A stretch of 64,000 nucleotides of DNA from an uncultured Acidimicrobiales bacterium (GTDB lineage Bacteria; Actinomycetota; Acidimicrobiia; Acidimicrobiales; SZUA-35). The notes below the pieces were generated by a model. The model saw only the letters and a program-made list of their open reading frames with translations. It made no database searches and was not told the origin of the DNA. Below are positions 16,820-26,263 of the stretch, in pieces; within the stretch, counting starts at the first letter, position 1; the number at the start of each line of letters is the position of its first letter. The position numbers and the translations under genes were made by a program. The DNA lies in contig CALKZY010000030.1 in assembly GCA_938002965.1 (NCBI GenBank), positions 62,001-126,000 of the forward strand. Reading direction: 5' to 3'.

Positions 16820-18028
16820 ATGACTCTGCAGGCCAGTCGCATGGCGAGCATCACAACGTCGCCCAGCATGGCGGTGTCCGAGGCAGCCAAAGCCATGATG
16901 GCCGACGGTGTTGACGTGGTGAACCTGGCGTTAGGTGAACCGGATTTCGCTACCCCCGACAATGTCTGCGCCGCAGCGTTCGCCGCCATTCGTGAGGGTC
17001 GCACCGACTATGCGGCGCCGGCCGGGGACCCGGATCTACGGCGGGCTATCGCTCACAAGCTTGAACACGACAACGGTTTGACCTACGACCCGGCCGGTGA
17101 AATTACGGTCGGTGTCGGAGCGAAGCAGATCATCTTCAATGCCATGATGGCCACGTTGGAGCCCGGTGACGAAGTGGTGCTGTTGGCGCCGTACTTCGTG
17201 TCATATCCGGCTGTGGTGGCGCTTTTGGGCGGCGTCGTTCGAGTAGTGGAGTGCAGGCGAGAGAATGGCTTCGGTCCGCTTCGAGCCGACCTCGAAGCGG
17301 CATTGTCTGAACGGACCCGCTGGGTGCTGGTTAACACTCCCGGCAACCCGTCCGGAGCCGTGTTCGACATTGAGGACCTAGCCATGATCGGCGATGTGGT
17401 GGCCGCCCACCCCAACGCGTTGGTCATGTCCGATGAGATCTACGAAAAGATCATCTTCGATGGTGTGGGCTTCACGTCGTTCGGGCAGGCTTGTCCGGGT
17501 CTGCGAGATCGCACGTTGATTGTGAATGGCTTGTCGAAGAGTCACTGCATGACCGGTTGGCGGGTCGGCTACGGGGCCGGTCCGGCTGAGCTGATCGGGG
17601 CGATGACCAAGCTGGCGTCGCAAAGCACGACCAGCACGTCCACCATCTCTCAGGTGGCGGCGACCGAGGCATTGATGGGGGATCAGTCTTCGGTGGTTGA
17701 GAACTGCAAGCGTTACCAGGCCCGGCGTGATCTGCTTATGACCGGCCTGGCAGAGATTCCGTTGCTCGACGCCATCGCCCCCGAGGGTGCTTTCTATTTG
17801 TTCGTCGACTGTTCCGCCATGATCGGTCGACGTGCTCCGTCGGGACAGGTCATCGCCAATGATGTTGACGCCGCTGAGTATCTGCTGCGAGAAGGGCGGG
17901 TGGCGTGTGTGCCTGGCGCGGCCTACGGCTTGGAGCCGTTCGTCCGCTTTTCGTTTGCCACTTCTGACGACAAGCTGGTCAAGGCTCTTGGCCAGTTGGG
18001 TGACGCGGTATCCAAATTGGAGTCGTAA
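16820..18028 (+). CDS. Class I PLP aminotransferase, aspartate aminotransferase-like
   Basis: 402 residues, fold-type I subgroup I-gamma. Landmarks: VVNLALGEPDFATPD near 35; Tyr/Asn block LVNTPGNPSGAVF near 175; Asp-Tyr pair in VMSDEIYEKI near 203; PLP Lys in VNGLSKSHCMTGWRVGYG near 240, where Met-Thr-Gly-Trp-Arg is characteristic; substrate-carboxylate Arg in VRFSFATS near the end. Likely uses aspartate or another dicarboxylic/aromatic amino acid with 2-oxoglutarate. Monocistronic, with the htpX terminator in front and a convergent VOC gene behind. Confidence 0.92.
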   Translation: MTLQASRMASITTSPSMAVSEAAKAMMADGVDVVNLALGEPDFATPDNVCAAAFAAIREGRTDYAAPAGDPDLRRAIAHKLEHDNGLTYDPAGEITVGVGAKQIIFNAMMATLEPGDEVVLLAPYFVSYPAVVALLGGVVRVVECRRENGFGPLRADLEAALSERTRWVLVNTPGNPSGAVFDIEDLAMIGDVVAAHPNALVMSDEIYEKIIFDGVGFTSFGQACPGLRDRTLIVNGLSKSHCMTGWRVGYGAGPAELIGAMTKLASQSTTSTSTISQVAATEALMGDQSSVVENCKRYQARRDLLMTGLAEIPLLDAIAPEGAFYLFVDCSAMIGRRAPSGQVIANDVDAAEYLLREGRVACVPGAAYGLEPFVRFSFATSDDKLVKALGQLGDAVSKLES

Positions 18029-18046
18029 CGGTCAGTGAGTCGGTGC

Positions 18047-18424
18047 CTACTGGGTCTGGATTTCCTGGAGGGCCCAGGTGTTGCCGTCTGGATCGGCGAA
18101 TCCTGCCATGCGGACTCCTCCACCGAGGTCCGCTACGTCACCGACTGCGACGCCCCGCTCGATCAGCTGCTCTCGGATGGCGTCGATGTCGTCTACCACG
18201 AGATGCAGCCCTCGGACTGACCCGGGCTCGGCTGACAGCCCGGCCAGACCTTCACCCAGGACGATTGAACAGGCCGACCCTTCGGGGGTCAGCTGTACCA
18301 CCCGCATCCCTTCGGCCGGTCGGACATCGTGGTCGACGGGGAAACCGACTCCGGTGGCATAGAACTCTTTGGCCCGGTCGATGTCGGTCACTGGAACCGG
18401 CACCACTTCAAGTCGCATTTCCAC
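18047..18424 (-). CDS. VOC-family (glyoxalase/dioxygenase fold) protein
   Basis: 125 residues, one VOC module of two beta-alpha-beta-beta-beta units. Opens VVPVPVTDIDRAKEFYATGVGFPVD; second unit LHLVVDDIDAIREQLIERGV and ends FADPDGNTWALQEIQTQ. Metal ligands are plausible at His in GLHLVV and Glu in LQEIQ. Substrate unknown. It sits 27 bp after the methyltransferase gene on the same strand and may be co-transcribed. Confidence 0.88.
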   Translation of the reverse strand: MEMRLEVVPVPVTDIDRAKEFYATGVGFPVDHDVRPAEGMRVVQLTPEGSACSIVLGEGLAGLSAEPGSVRGLHLVVDDIDAIREQLIERGVAVGDVADLGGGVRMAGFADPDGNTWALQEIQTQ

Positions 18425-18451
18425 GGTTCAACCTCTCTTCCGGCGGCCAGC

Positions 18452-19213
18452 CTAACGAGGCTTGCGCCAAACCGAGATGTGTTTGGTGCTGTCGCCGGTG
18501 AATGTGGACCGTTCCCAGTCGGCCCAACGACTTTCTCGCTCCAGGCCGGCCAGTTGGGCCATGAGATCAAGCTCTGCCGGCCACACGTAGCGGAAAGCGG
18601 GGGCCGAGTTGCGGGCGGTGCCGTCGGGTGCCAGGTGGTAGTGGTGCGAGACAAGGACCTGTTCGGCGAAGTCGACGTATTCGTCGAACCCCAGATGGTG
18701 GTGTGATACGTCAAAAGGCAAGATGGTTTCTCCCTGGCTGAGCCGCCGCAGTTCGGGCACCATCGTTTCGATCACGAATCGGCCGCCCGGTCGCAGATGC
18801 CGGGCGGCGTTGGCGAAACAGGCCACCTGGGCGGCCTGGCTTCGAAGGTTCATGACGGTGTTGTAGACCAAGTAGACCAGGTCGAAGTCGTGGCCCACCG
18901 TTGTCTCGGTCATATCGCCGACTGTTGTTTCGATGGCGTCGGCTCCCGGCTTGGCTTTCAACTGAGCGAGCATCGGTTCCGAGGCGTCGATGCCGTGTAC
19001 GGTCACGCCTCGGGCCGCCAACGGCACTGCGATGCGCCCGGTCCCGATGGCGAACTCAAGCGCTCTGGCTCGGTCTCCGCTGGCCAGCTCAGTCAACAGG
19101 TCGACTGCGGCGCTGATCGCCGCCGGTTCAAACTCGCTAGCGGTCGACGAATCGTAGGCTTGGGCTACCACTGGATCGAGATGGGCTTCCGGCTGGTCGA
19201 GCCACTTGTTCAT
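18452..19213 (-). CDS. SAM-dependent class I methyltransferase
   Basis: 253 residues from ATG 19213; an in-frame start 72 bp upstream is possible, but the intervening peptide does not look conserved. Motif I is ALEFAIGTGRIAVPLAARG near 45 (ExGxGxG variant), followed by VHGIDASEPMLAQLKAK, YLVYNTVMNLRSQAAQVACF and HLRPGGRFVIETMVPEL. Resembles small-molecule methyltransferases of the Methyltransf_25 type. Target unknown. Confidence 0.88.
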   Translation of the reverse strand: MNKWLDQPEAHLDPVVAQAYDSSTASEFEPAAISAAVDLLTELASGDRARALEFAIGTGRIAVPLAARGVTVHGIDASEPMLAQLKAKPGADAIETTVGDMTETTVGHDFDLVYLVYNTVMNLRSQAAQVACFANAARHLRPGGRFVIETMVPELRRLSQGETILPFDVSHHHLGFDEYVDFAEQVLVSHHYHLAPDGTARNSAPAFRYVWPAELDLMAQLAGLERESRWADWERSTFTGDSTKHISVWRKPR

Positions 19214-19631
19214 GGCCGCAAGGCTAGTGGAAGCGCTCCGCTCCTCCCGAGCTCTGGGTGACGCTAGCCCGATGGCCGTCGGCACCCGAGACTAGCGACC
19301 GGCTCCGCATTCTCCAGCCATTCAAGTTGCCCATCGACGCAATGGTTCTGTACCGAAGGGTCGACGTCGGGACGGGCGGCAAGGATCACGGTCAATGTGA
19401 AGATGAGTGCCAGTAGACGTATCCCCAGCGGGCGGTGAAAGGGAAGAAGGCTGTTTATGACGCCAACATATGGTCGGCACCTGCGCAGATGCTGTGAGTG
19501 TCGACAGGTCAGCCCGCTAGGCCGTTGCTGTCCGTACCACCGCGTCCCACCCGCTTGTTGGGACGGGTCTGGTATTCGATGGTGCGAATGTCAAAGGGCG
19601 GATCGACCGCACTTGGACGTTAGGACTTCGA
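19214..19631. other. Intergenic stretch with one weak start-less minus-strand frame
   Basis: No confident gene. On the minus strand a frame ending in TAG at 19264-19266 encodes a hydrophobic stretch (LGIRLLALIFTLTVILAA) and then NHCVDGQLEWLENAE, which would suit a small secreted peptide. No ATG, GTG or TTG in a suitable position was found, so I do not call it. The plus-strand Cys-rich frame at 19457 overlaps the RTX gene start and looks spurious. Confidence 0.4.
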
Positions 19632-20897
19632 ATGAGAATCGGCAGGAAACGAAGCGGCAGGAGTGACCAGAGCGGGCGGCGGCGGGGGGTGAGACACTTG
19701 GCCGTTGTCGTAGCCGCTTTGGGCGTGGCGGTGATGGGTTTACCGTCGGTCGCCTCAGCCCAAGTTGACGGCTCCCCTTCCGGCCTGAGCGATGTAGGCC
19801 TCTACTGCAACGGGGTGAAACCCACTTGGGTAGGCACGCCCGGCAACGACGTCTACTACGGAACCCCCGGCGATGACGTGATTGTCGCTGGCTCCGGGAA
19901 TGACACAATCTACGGTGGCGGAGGCCATGACTTGATATGTGGCAACGACGGCAACGATTTGCTGTTCGGTCAGGGTGGCATCGACACCATTTACGGTGGT
20001 GCGGGCAACGACAAGATCAACGGTGGCCGAAGTATCGACATGTTGTATGGCGGGCCGGGGCGCGATCTGCTTGATGGTGAGCATGGTCCAGATGTCATGC
20101 GGGGCAATGGTGGTGACGATGTCCTCCGAGGCGGCGATCACAACGACGACTTGCATGGTGGCGCCGGTGACGACCGTCTACTTGGTGGTCGAGGGGCCAA
20201 TCACTGCAACGGCGGAGTGAACGTGGCGAACTGTGATCGTCCTCCTACCGAGCAGTACCTCACCCGAAAAGGGTGGAGTGTTCAAGATCAGGAGAGTTAT
20301 GGGCAGGCTGCATGGCTGCGCTACGAACTCGCTCGCGACAACGTTGGTGGCCCGTTCACCGAGCCGTTGAGCAATGCGTTGTTCCATCGTTTGAGCGGCA
20401 TAACTTGTGCTCGGTGTGTGCAGCTTCACCACGAGCACACCTCGGCGACGTTCACTGCTCATTTCAACAACCTGGCTCGGGCGGTCATTGACCGCACGGG
20501 ACAGCTCCGCCTTCATACGCCACCGAAGTTTCGACTCGAGGTCGATTCGGGCGAAATGAGTCAGGCGCGGGATGTCTGGAGCCGGGATGCAGGCTCAAGT
20601 GCCTTCGAAGACTTCAACGATGCCAGAGAGGATATGGCGGCAGCGAATGAAGCTCTGGGCAAGGCCAACGAAGAGGCTGGTGCCGCCAACGACAACGGCG
20701 ATGCCCAGGGACTCTCCAACGCTCTCGGAGATATGGAACAGGCGTATAGGGATGGAGCTGACGCGGCGGCCCGGGCTAAGGCGGTAATTGACTCGGTGAT
20801 CGAAGACGACGAAGACGACGAAGACGACGGGGGCGACGGGGGAGGAGAAGGTGATGGCGGTCGGACTCCCGGGCCGGGTTGTGGCCACCACTGTTAG
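19632..20897 (+). CDS. Secreted RTX calcium-binding repeat protein
   Basis: 421 residues. Arg-rich n-region, hydrophobic core LAVVVAALGVAVMGLPSV, cleavage after ASA. From about residue 60 to 190 it carries about a dozen RTX nonapeptides (GGxGxDxxx, e.g. GTPGNDVYY, GGAGNDKIN, GGAGDDRLL), which form a calcium-stabilised beta-roll outside the cell. The second half is a non-repetitive helical domain with a Cys pair (ITCARCVQLHHEH). An Asp/Glu repeat (EDDEDDEDD) and a Gly-rich tail ending GHHC close the protein. In RTX exoproteins repeats usually lie at the C-terminus; here they precede the unique domain. The stop lies inside a 13-bp tandem repeat. Role unknown. Confidence 0.88.
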   Translation: MRIGRKRSGRSDQSGRRRGVRHLAVVVAALGVAVMGLPSVASAQVDGSPSGLSDVGLYCNGVKPTWVGTPGNDVYYGTPGDDVIVAGSGNDTIYGGGGHDLICGNDGNDLLFGQGGIDTIYGGAGNDKINGGRSIDMLYGGPGRDLLDGEHGPDVMRGNGGDDVLRGGDHNDDLHGGAGDDRLLGGRGANHCNGGVNVANCDRPPTEQYLTRKGWSVQDQESYGQAAWLRYELARDNVGGPFTEPLSNALFHRLSGITCARCVQLHHEHTSATFTAHFNNLARAVIDRTGQLRLHTPPKFRLEVDSGEMSQARDVWSRDAGSSAFEDFNDAREDMAAANEALGKANEEAGAANDNGDAQGLSNALGDMEQAYRDGADAAARAKAVIDSVIEDDEDDEDDGGDGGGEGDGGRTPGPGCGHHC

Positions 20898-20922
20898 CCA
20901 CCACTGTTAACGACCACTGTTA
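20884..20922. repeat. Three tandem 13-bp units at the end of the RTX gene
   Basis: Units 20884-20896, 20897-20909 and 20910-20922 read GCCACCACTGTTA twice and then ACGACCACTGTTA. The first unit and the G after it hold the last codons and the TAG stop of the RTX gene; the others lie downstream. The array probably arose by slippage; a change in copy number would not alter the protein. Confidence 0.85.
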
Positions 20923-21054
20923 ACAGGGCATAGATGCACTTTCACTGGCGGCCAGGCTGAAGTTCGGCCCAGTGGTAGGAGACTACGAACCTCGGCGACG
21001 ACCGTATTGGTCGCTGCCGGGGTTCGTGTCGTTTGTACTGTTGCCTCACACTTC

Positions 21055-21070
21055 ATAACATGATAGTTAT
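21055..21070. promoter_or_regulatory. Candidate ArsR-type operator
   Basis: ATAAC (21055-21059) and GTTAT (21066-21070) form an inverted repeat with a 6-bp spacer in an A/T-rich patch, 7 bp before the ArsR-family ATG. ArsR regulators commonly bind short AT-rich palindromes at their own promoter. Inferred. Confidence 0.55.
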
Positions 21071-21076
21071 ATAGAT

Positions 21077-21421
21077 ATGTCAATTGTGGAGCGGACGATC
21101 GCTGTCGATGGGATCGACTTTGAGGGGCGGGAGCTGCTGTTCCGGGCGCTGGCCAGTGAGCGTCGGCTTCAGATCTTGGAGTGGTTGAAAGATCCACGCG
21201 CTCACTTTCCACCCCAGGAGCACGGCGACCCCGACGAACACGGGGCCTGCAACCAGTTCATCGTCGAGAAGCTCAACATCAGCCAACCGGCTGGTTCACG
21301 CCATCTCAAGGTCCTGGTCGACGCCGGTCTAGTCATCCCCACTCGACGCCGGGGCTACACGTACTATCGCCGCAACGAAACCGCCATCGGTGCCGTCGCC
21401 GCAATGGCCGGTGTGCTCTAG
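21077..21421 (+). CDS. ArsR-family winged-helix regulator
   Basis: 114 residues. The winged helix-turn-helix runs from LLFRALASERRLQILEWLKD (helices 1-2) through EKLNISQPAGSRHLKVLVDAGLV (recognition helix) to RRRGYTYYRRNE (wing). A Pro/His/Asp-rich insertion (HFPPQEHGDPDEHGAC) lies between helices 2 and 3 and could be a ligand or metal site; only one Cys is present, so the classical CxC arsenic site is absent. It precedes the SDR-hyuA-hyuB genes and likely controls that operon. Confidence 0.88.
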   Translation: MSIVERTIAVDGIDFEGRELLFRALASERRLQILEWLKDPRAHFPPQEHGDPDEHGACNQFIVEKLNISQPAGSRHLKVLVDAGLVIPTRRRGYTYYRRNETAIGAVAAMAGVL

Positions 21422-21475
21422 CAAGCCTGAGAACTAACCAGTCTGAGAACTAGCCAGTCTGTGAACGGAGAATCA

Positions 21476-22288
21476 ATGAACAGCTACCCCTCGCTTGAAG
21501 GCAAGGTCGTCGTCGTCACCGGATCCGGAAGAGGAATCGGCCGGGCTCTGGCCGAACGGTTCGCCTCGGCTGGATGCCATGTGGCCGTCAACGACGTCGA
21601 CCCAGACTTGGTGGACGAAGCAGTTGCCGCCATCAACAGCACCGGTACCGGTTCGGGCATGGCCGCCGTGGCCGATGTTAGTGACAGCGACGCGGTCAAC
21701 GCCATGATCGATGCCGTCATGGAGCGCCACGGCCGCATCGATGTGGTGGTAAACAACGCCGGCATCGTGTCGCCCATGCTGCACTTCTTTGAAGCCGACG
21801 AAGCGTGGTGGCGGCGCATCATCGACGTGAACCTCACTGGCCACTTCCTGGTTTCGCACCCGGCGGCCCGCATCATGGCCAAACAGGGTGGGGGTTGCAT
21901 TATCAACATGAGTTCCGGTGGCGCCACCCGAGCCCACCGTTCGTTTACCGCCTATGACGCCACCAAGGGTGGCATCGAGGCGTTGACCCGGGCTATGGCT
22001 TTGGATCTTGGGCCGTACAACATTCGGGTTAACGCCCTGATGCCCGGTTCCATCGACACCAACAACTTCGGTGAGGAGTACCGACGTAAGAGTGGCGAGA
22101 ACGTTCCGCTCGGAATCGTCGGTGAACCGAGGGACATGACCGGAGCTGCACTGTTCTTGGCCTCTGATGAGGCGTCGTACATCACCGGTGATGTCATCAA
22201 GATCGATGGGGGCCTGTTGGCTCAGCAGCGCTCGGCCACCGTCGACATCAAGCCTCCGTCGGAGTTTCCCAATGTGGAGGACCTCTAA
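21476..22288 (+). CDS. Short-chain dehydrogenase/reductase
   Basis: 270 residues from ATG 21476, preceded by GGAGAA at 6 nt. Classical SDR: cofactor loop VTGSGRGIGRALAERF, NNAG at about 90, catalytic Ser in INMSSGG, and Tyr-Lys in YDATKGG. C-terminal SYITGDVIKIDGGLL is typical. Probably oxidises a ring alcohol or acts on the compound opened by HyuA/HyuB. The stop overlaps the hyuA start by one base (TAATG). Confidence 0.92.
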   Translation: MNSYPSLEGKVVVVTGSGRGIGRALAERFASAGCHVAVNDVDPDLVDEAVAAINSTGTGSGMAAVADVSDSDAVNAMIDAVMERHGRIDVVVNNAGIVSPMLHFFEADEAWWRRIIDVNLTGHFLVSHPAARIMAKQGGGCIINMSSGGATRAHRSFTAYDATKGGIEALTRAMALDLGPYNIRVNALMPGSIDTNNFGEEYRRKSGENVPLGIVGEPRDMTGAALFLASDEASYITGDVIKIDGGLLAQQRSATVDIKPPSEFPNVEDL

Positions 22289-24438
22289 TGGGTGGGGTCG
22301 TCGCCGGCGGACGGGCCCGCATCGGAGCCGATGTCGGCGGAACGTTCACCGATGTTGTTGTGGAGAGGGACGGCGAGTATCTATCAACCAAGGTACTGAC
22401 CACTCATCAGGCCCCCGAGGTCGGCATTCTTGATGGTCTACAAGCCTTGGCGGCAGAGCACAACGTCGACCTGGCTCAGGTCGATCAGCTAATCCACGGA
22501 ACCACGCTGGCCACCAACGCGTTGATCGAGCGGCGGGGTGCTCGCACCGCTCTGGTCACCACTGAAGGCTTCCGTGATGTCATTGAAACGAGGACTGAGG
22601 GCCGGTTCGAACAGTACGACCTCAACATCGTGCTGCCCACACCTCTAATAGAGCGGTGCGATCGGTACACCGTGCCGGAGCGGTTGAACGCCCAAGGCGA
22701 GGATCTGCTGGCCTTTGATGAGGCGGCGGCAGCCGCGGTCATCGGCGATATTGTCGCCGGGGGCTACGAAGCGGTGGCTGTCGGTTTCATTCACAGCTAC
22801 CGCAACGGCAAGAACGAACGTCGCTTCCGAGACATGCTGTTGGCCGTCGCCCCGGAGGTGGCGGTGTCGATCAGCTGCGAGGTTTCACCGCAGATGCGAG
22901 AGTTCGAACGGTTCAACACGGTGTGCGCCAACGCCTATGTGCAGCCGTTGATGGCCTCATACCTTCGTCGTCTGGAGACTGGACTCCGAGACCTCGGTGC
23001 CGACTGCCCGGTGTACCTGATCCACTCTGGCGGTGGGTTGGTTAGCGTTGATACGGCCAGCGACTTTCCGGTTCGCCTGGTGGAGTCCGGTCCGGCTGGT
23101 GGTGCCATCTTCGCTGCCCATCTGGCGGCCAAACACAACCTGGACCGAATCGTGTCGTTTGACATGGGCGGCACCACGGCCAAGATCGCTCTCATCGAGG
23201 ACTTCGTTCCGCAAACGGCTAAGACCTTCGAGGTGGCTCGAACCACTCGGTTCAAAAAGGGTAGTGGCATGCCCATCTCCATTCCCGTTATCGAGATGAT
23301 CGAGATTGGGGCTGGTGGTGGTTCTATCGCCGGGGTCGATTCGCTGGGTCGCATCACTATCGGCCCTCACTCCGCTGGTTCGGAGCCCGGCCCGGCGGCG
23401 TATGATTTGGGCGGTGCCGAACCGACGGTGACCGATGCCAATCTTGAACTTGGTCGCTTGCACCCCGACACGTTCGGAGCCAAGTCGATTCAGCTTTCAC
23501 CTTCGGCGGCTCAGGCCGCGCTGTTGCATAGCGTGGGTGAGCCGCTGGGGCTTGATGCCCGCATGTCGGCCGTGGGTGTGGCTGAGATGGTGGATGAGAA
23601 CATGGCCAATGCCGCCGCCGTTCACGCGGTGGAGAACGGCAAAGACTTGGCCGAGTACTCCATGATCGCTTTTGGTGGCGGCGCCCCGCTGCACGCCTCC
23701 CGGCTTATTGACAAGCTTGGGGTCGACGAGCTGTTGGTGCCGACGGGGGCTGGTGTGGGCTCAGCCATCGGCTTTCTGCTCGCCCCGTTCTCTTATGAGG
23801 CGGTGCGCTCGTTCCACACGCTGTCGGACGATTTTGATGTCGTCGGGGTGAATCTTGTTCTTGCTGAGTTGACTACCGAAGCCGAATCGTTTGTGCGCAG
23901 TGCTGGAGGTGTGAGTGCTGGAGCTAGCGCTGAGGTCACCGTCGAGCGTCAGGTGTCGATGCGGTATAAGGGTCAGGGTTGGGAAATTCCGGTCACGGTG
24001 CCTGCCGGTCCTTTTGACCAGCTGGCTTCTGAGGCGCTGGTGCACGAGTTCACTAAAACCTATGAGCGTTTCTTCGGTCGAGCCATCGACGGTCTGGCCA
24101 TTGAGGCGGTGAGCTGGTCGGTTCGGGTGGCCACGGTGGTTGAGCCACCGAAGGCCCTCAAGCCGGTGCACTCGGGTGAAGCCGCTCAGGCCAACACCGC
24201 CGCTGAAGTTCGTCGCCCCATTTATGATCCGGTGGCCGGAGAGTCGGTCGACGCCGCCATCATCCACCGAGATGATCTGGACGTCGGGTCTACCGTTGTC
24301 GGCCCGGCCATCGTCGTCGAGTCACAGACCACAACTGTTCTCGGCTCTCACCATGTGGCGGTTGTGCAGCACGATCAAACACTGCGCATCAGACGGCGCG
24401 ACCTGTATTCGGACAAGCAGAACGGAAGCAATCAATGA
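22288..24438 (+). CDS. hyuA: Hydantoinase A/oxoprolinase family subunit
   Basis: 716 residues. Opens RIGADVGGTFTDVVVERDG, the ATP-binding actin-like motif of HyuA. It continues with LIHGTTLATNALIERRGARTALVTTEGF and GPAGGAIFAAHLAA, then VSFDMGGTTAKIALI. With HyuB it should perform ATP-dependent hydrolysis of a cyclic amide (N-methylhydantoin, 5-oxoproline) or carboxylation as in acetone/acetophenone carboxylases. It overlaps hyuB by 4 bp (ATGA), as expected for a two-subunit enzyme. Substrate undetermined; neighbour SDR and ArsR genes suggest a catabolic operon. Confidence 0.93.
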   Translation: MGGVVAGGRARIGADVGGTFTDVVVERDGEYLSTKVLTTHQAPEVGILDGLQALAAEHNVDLAQVDQLIHGTTLATNALIERRGARTALVTTEGFRDVIETRTEGRFEQYDLNIVLPTPLIERCDRYTVPERLNAQGEDLLAFDEAAAAAVIGDIVAGGYEAVAVGFIHSYRNGKNERRFRDMLLAVAPEVAVSISCEVSPQMREFERFNTVCANAYVQPLMASYLRRLETGLRDLGADCPVYLIHSGGGLVSVDTASDFPVRLVESGPAGGAIFAAHLAAKHNLDRIVSFDMGGTTAKIALIEDFVPQTAKTFEVARTTRFKKGSGMPISIPVIEMIEIGAGGGSIAGVDSLGRITIGPHSAGSEPGPAAYDLGGAEPTVTDANLELGRLHPDTFGAKSIQLSPSAAQAALLHSVGEPLGLDARMSAVGVAEMVDENMANAAAVHAVENGKDLAEYSMIAFGGGAPLHASRLIDKLGVDELLVPTGAGVGSAIGFLLAPFSYEAVRSFHTLSDDFDVVGVNLVLAELTTEAESFVRSAGGVSAGASAEVTVERQVSMRYKGQGWEIPVTVPAGPFDQLASEALVHEFTKTYERFFGRAIDGLAIEAVSWSVRVATVVEPPKALKPVHSGEAAQANTAAEVRRPIYDPVAGESVDAAIIHRDDLDVGSTVVGPAIVVESQTTTVLGSHHVAVVQHDQTLRIRRRDLYSDKQNGSNQ

Positions 24439-26048
24439 ACCAGGATCTTGTCCACAACCAGATCATGTGGAACAGGCTGATCGCCATTGTCGAAGAACAG
24501 GCGCTCACGTTGATCCGCACGTCGTTCTCCACTTCGGTGCGTGAAGCCGGTGACCTGTCGGCCGGGGTGTTCGATGCCCAGGGTCGGCTGGTGGCTCAGG
24601 CCGTTACCGGAACTCCCGGGCACGTGAACACCATGGCCGCTTCGGTCGGGTTCTTTCTGGATGAGATCGGCGTTGACCAGATGGTTGACGGCGACGTCTA
24701 CATCACCAACGACCCGTGGAAGGGCACGGGTCATCTGCACGACATCACAGTCACCACTCCGGTGTTCCAAGGTGAGGTGCTTGTCGGGCTGTTTGCCTCC
24801 ACATCTCATGTGGTTGACGTCGGCGGTCGAGGGTATGGCCCTGACGCCACCGAGCTGTATGAGGAGGGGTTGCGTATCCCCATCATGCGTTGGGCCCGCA
24901 AGGGTGAGCTGAACGAGGAGCTGGTCAACATCGTCCGCCACAACGTGCGGGAGTCCGATCAGGTGGTGGGCGACATCCACGGTTTGGCGGCGTCGAACGA
25001 GACCGGTCGCCGGCGGTTGTTGGAGATGATGGACGAGTTCAACCTGAACTCCATTGCTCCGCTGGCGTCGTTCATTTTCGAGCGGACCCACGACGCGGTG
25101 TTCGCGGCTCTGGCCGACGTGCCGAAGGGGACCTACAAGAACTCGATGGATGTGGACGGCTACGATCAGCCGGTTCACTTGGCGGTCACGCTGACCGTCA
25201 GCGACGACGGCATGCACGCCGACTTCACCGGCACGTCGGGCACTAGCCGGTTCGGCATCAATGTGCCCATCATTTACGCCCAGGCCTACTTCACCTACGG
25301 GATGATTGTGGCCCTGGCTCCCGAGCTGCCAAACAATTACGCTTCGCTGGCTCCTTTCACGGTGTCGGCTCCCGAGGGCGCAATCCTCAACGCCAAAGAG
25401 CCGGACCCGGTGGCGGTGCGTCACGTGATGGGCCACTTCGTGACCGACCTGTGTCTAGGTGCGTTAGCTCAGGCGTTGCCCGATCGCATCCCGGCTGAGG
25501 GGGCGGGGGCGCTGTGGAACTTCCAGGCCAGCGCCCGCGCCGCCGACCCCGTCAACGACCCTCGTCCGCCGGTTGAGCTGTTGATGTTCAACTCTGGTGG
25601 TACCGGCGCCCGGCCAACGCTCGACGGCCTGACCGCTACTGCGTTCCCGTCGGGGGTGATGACGATGAGCGCCGAGGCCACCGAGCAGGTTGGGCCGATC
25701 ATCGTGTGGCGCAAGGAGATTCGCGAAGGCTCGGCCGGTGACGGTCGCCAACGGGGCGGCTTGGGTCAGACCATTGAGATTTCGGCTACCGAGGGCTACC
25801 AGTTTGTGTTCTCGGCCATGTTCGACCGCATCGAGAACGCCGCCCGTGGCCGCCACGGTGGTGGGGACGGTGCCCCCGGCAAGGTGTATCTGGACGATGG
25901 CACCTCGTTTCGTTCCAAAGGCAAACAGCTGATCCCGCCCGAGCGCCGTCTCATTCTGGAGCTCCCGGGCGGTGGAGGCTTCGGCCCACCTTCCGAGCGC
26001 GATCCCGAGGCGGCAGCCAACGACCGCAAGCAGGGCTACATCGCCTGA
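24435..26048 (+). CDS. hyuB: Hydantoinase B/oxoprolinase family subunit
   Basis: 537 residues, normal for HyuB. Motifs include RTSFSTSVREAGDLSAGVFDAQGRLVAQ near 28, HVNTMAASVGFFLDEIG, YITNDPWKGTGHLHDITVTTPVF and VDVGGRGYGPDATELYEEG (metal ligands), and a C-terminal LILELPGGGGFGPPSERDP. Works with HyuA. The last about 65 codons have a diverged relic copy at 29342-29548, discussed separately. Confidence 0.93.
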   Translation: MNQDLVHNQIMWNRLIAIVEEQALTLIRTSFSTSVREAGDLSAGVFDAQGRLVAQAVTGTPGHVNTMAASVGFFLDEIGVDQMVDGDVYITNDPWKGTGHLHDITVTTPVFQGEVLVGLFASTSHVVDVGGRGYGPDATELYEEGLRIPIMRWARKGELNEELVNIVRHNVRESDQVVGDIHGLAASNETGRRRLLEMMDEFNLNSIAPLASFIFERTHDAVFAALADVPKGTYKNSMDVDGYDQPVHLAVTLTVSDDGMHADFTGTSGTSRFGINVPIIYAQAYFTYGMIVALAPELPNNYASLAPFTVSAPEGAILNAKEPDPVAVRHVMGHFVTDLCLGALAQALPDRIPAEGAGALWNFQASARAADPVNDPRPPVELLMFNSGGTGARPTLDGLTATAFPSGVMTMSAEATEQVGPIIVWRKEIREGSAGDGRQRGGLGQTIEISATEGYQFVFSAMFDRIENAARGRHGGGDGAPGKVYLDDGTSFRSKGKQLIPPERRLILELPGGGGFGPPSERDPEAAANDRKQGYIA

Positions 26049-26263
26049 CATCTTTGGTCGGTTTACTCCCTTTGGATTCCGCGAGGCTTGGCGCTGGGGT
26101 TTCGTCCGGCTTCGCTGGCCGTGTTGACCAGATTCTTGTAGCGCCGCCGCCGGATCCACTGGCTTCGACGGTGTATTCGGAAATCGGCGGCCCGGTACAG
26201 GTGGCTTACTCGTGCTTGACCGCGGCCTCTTCCCCCGCCCGCACGATCAAATCGGTTCAACGC

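Noticed and set aside
19457-19666. 69-codon Cys-rich plus-strand frame
   Set aside because: It overlaps the RTX gene start and has no recognisable domain, signal or ribosome site.
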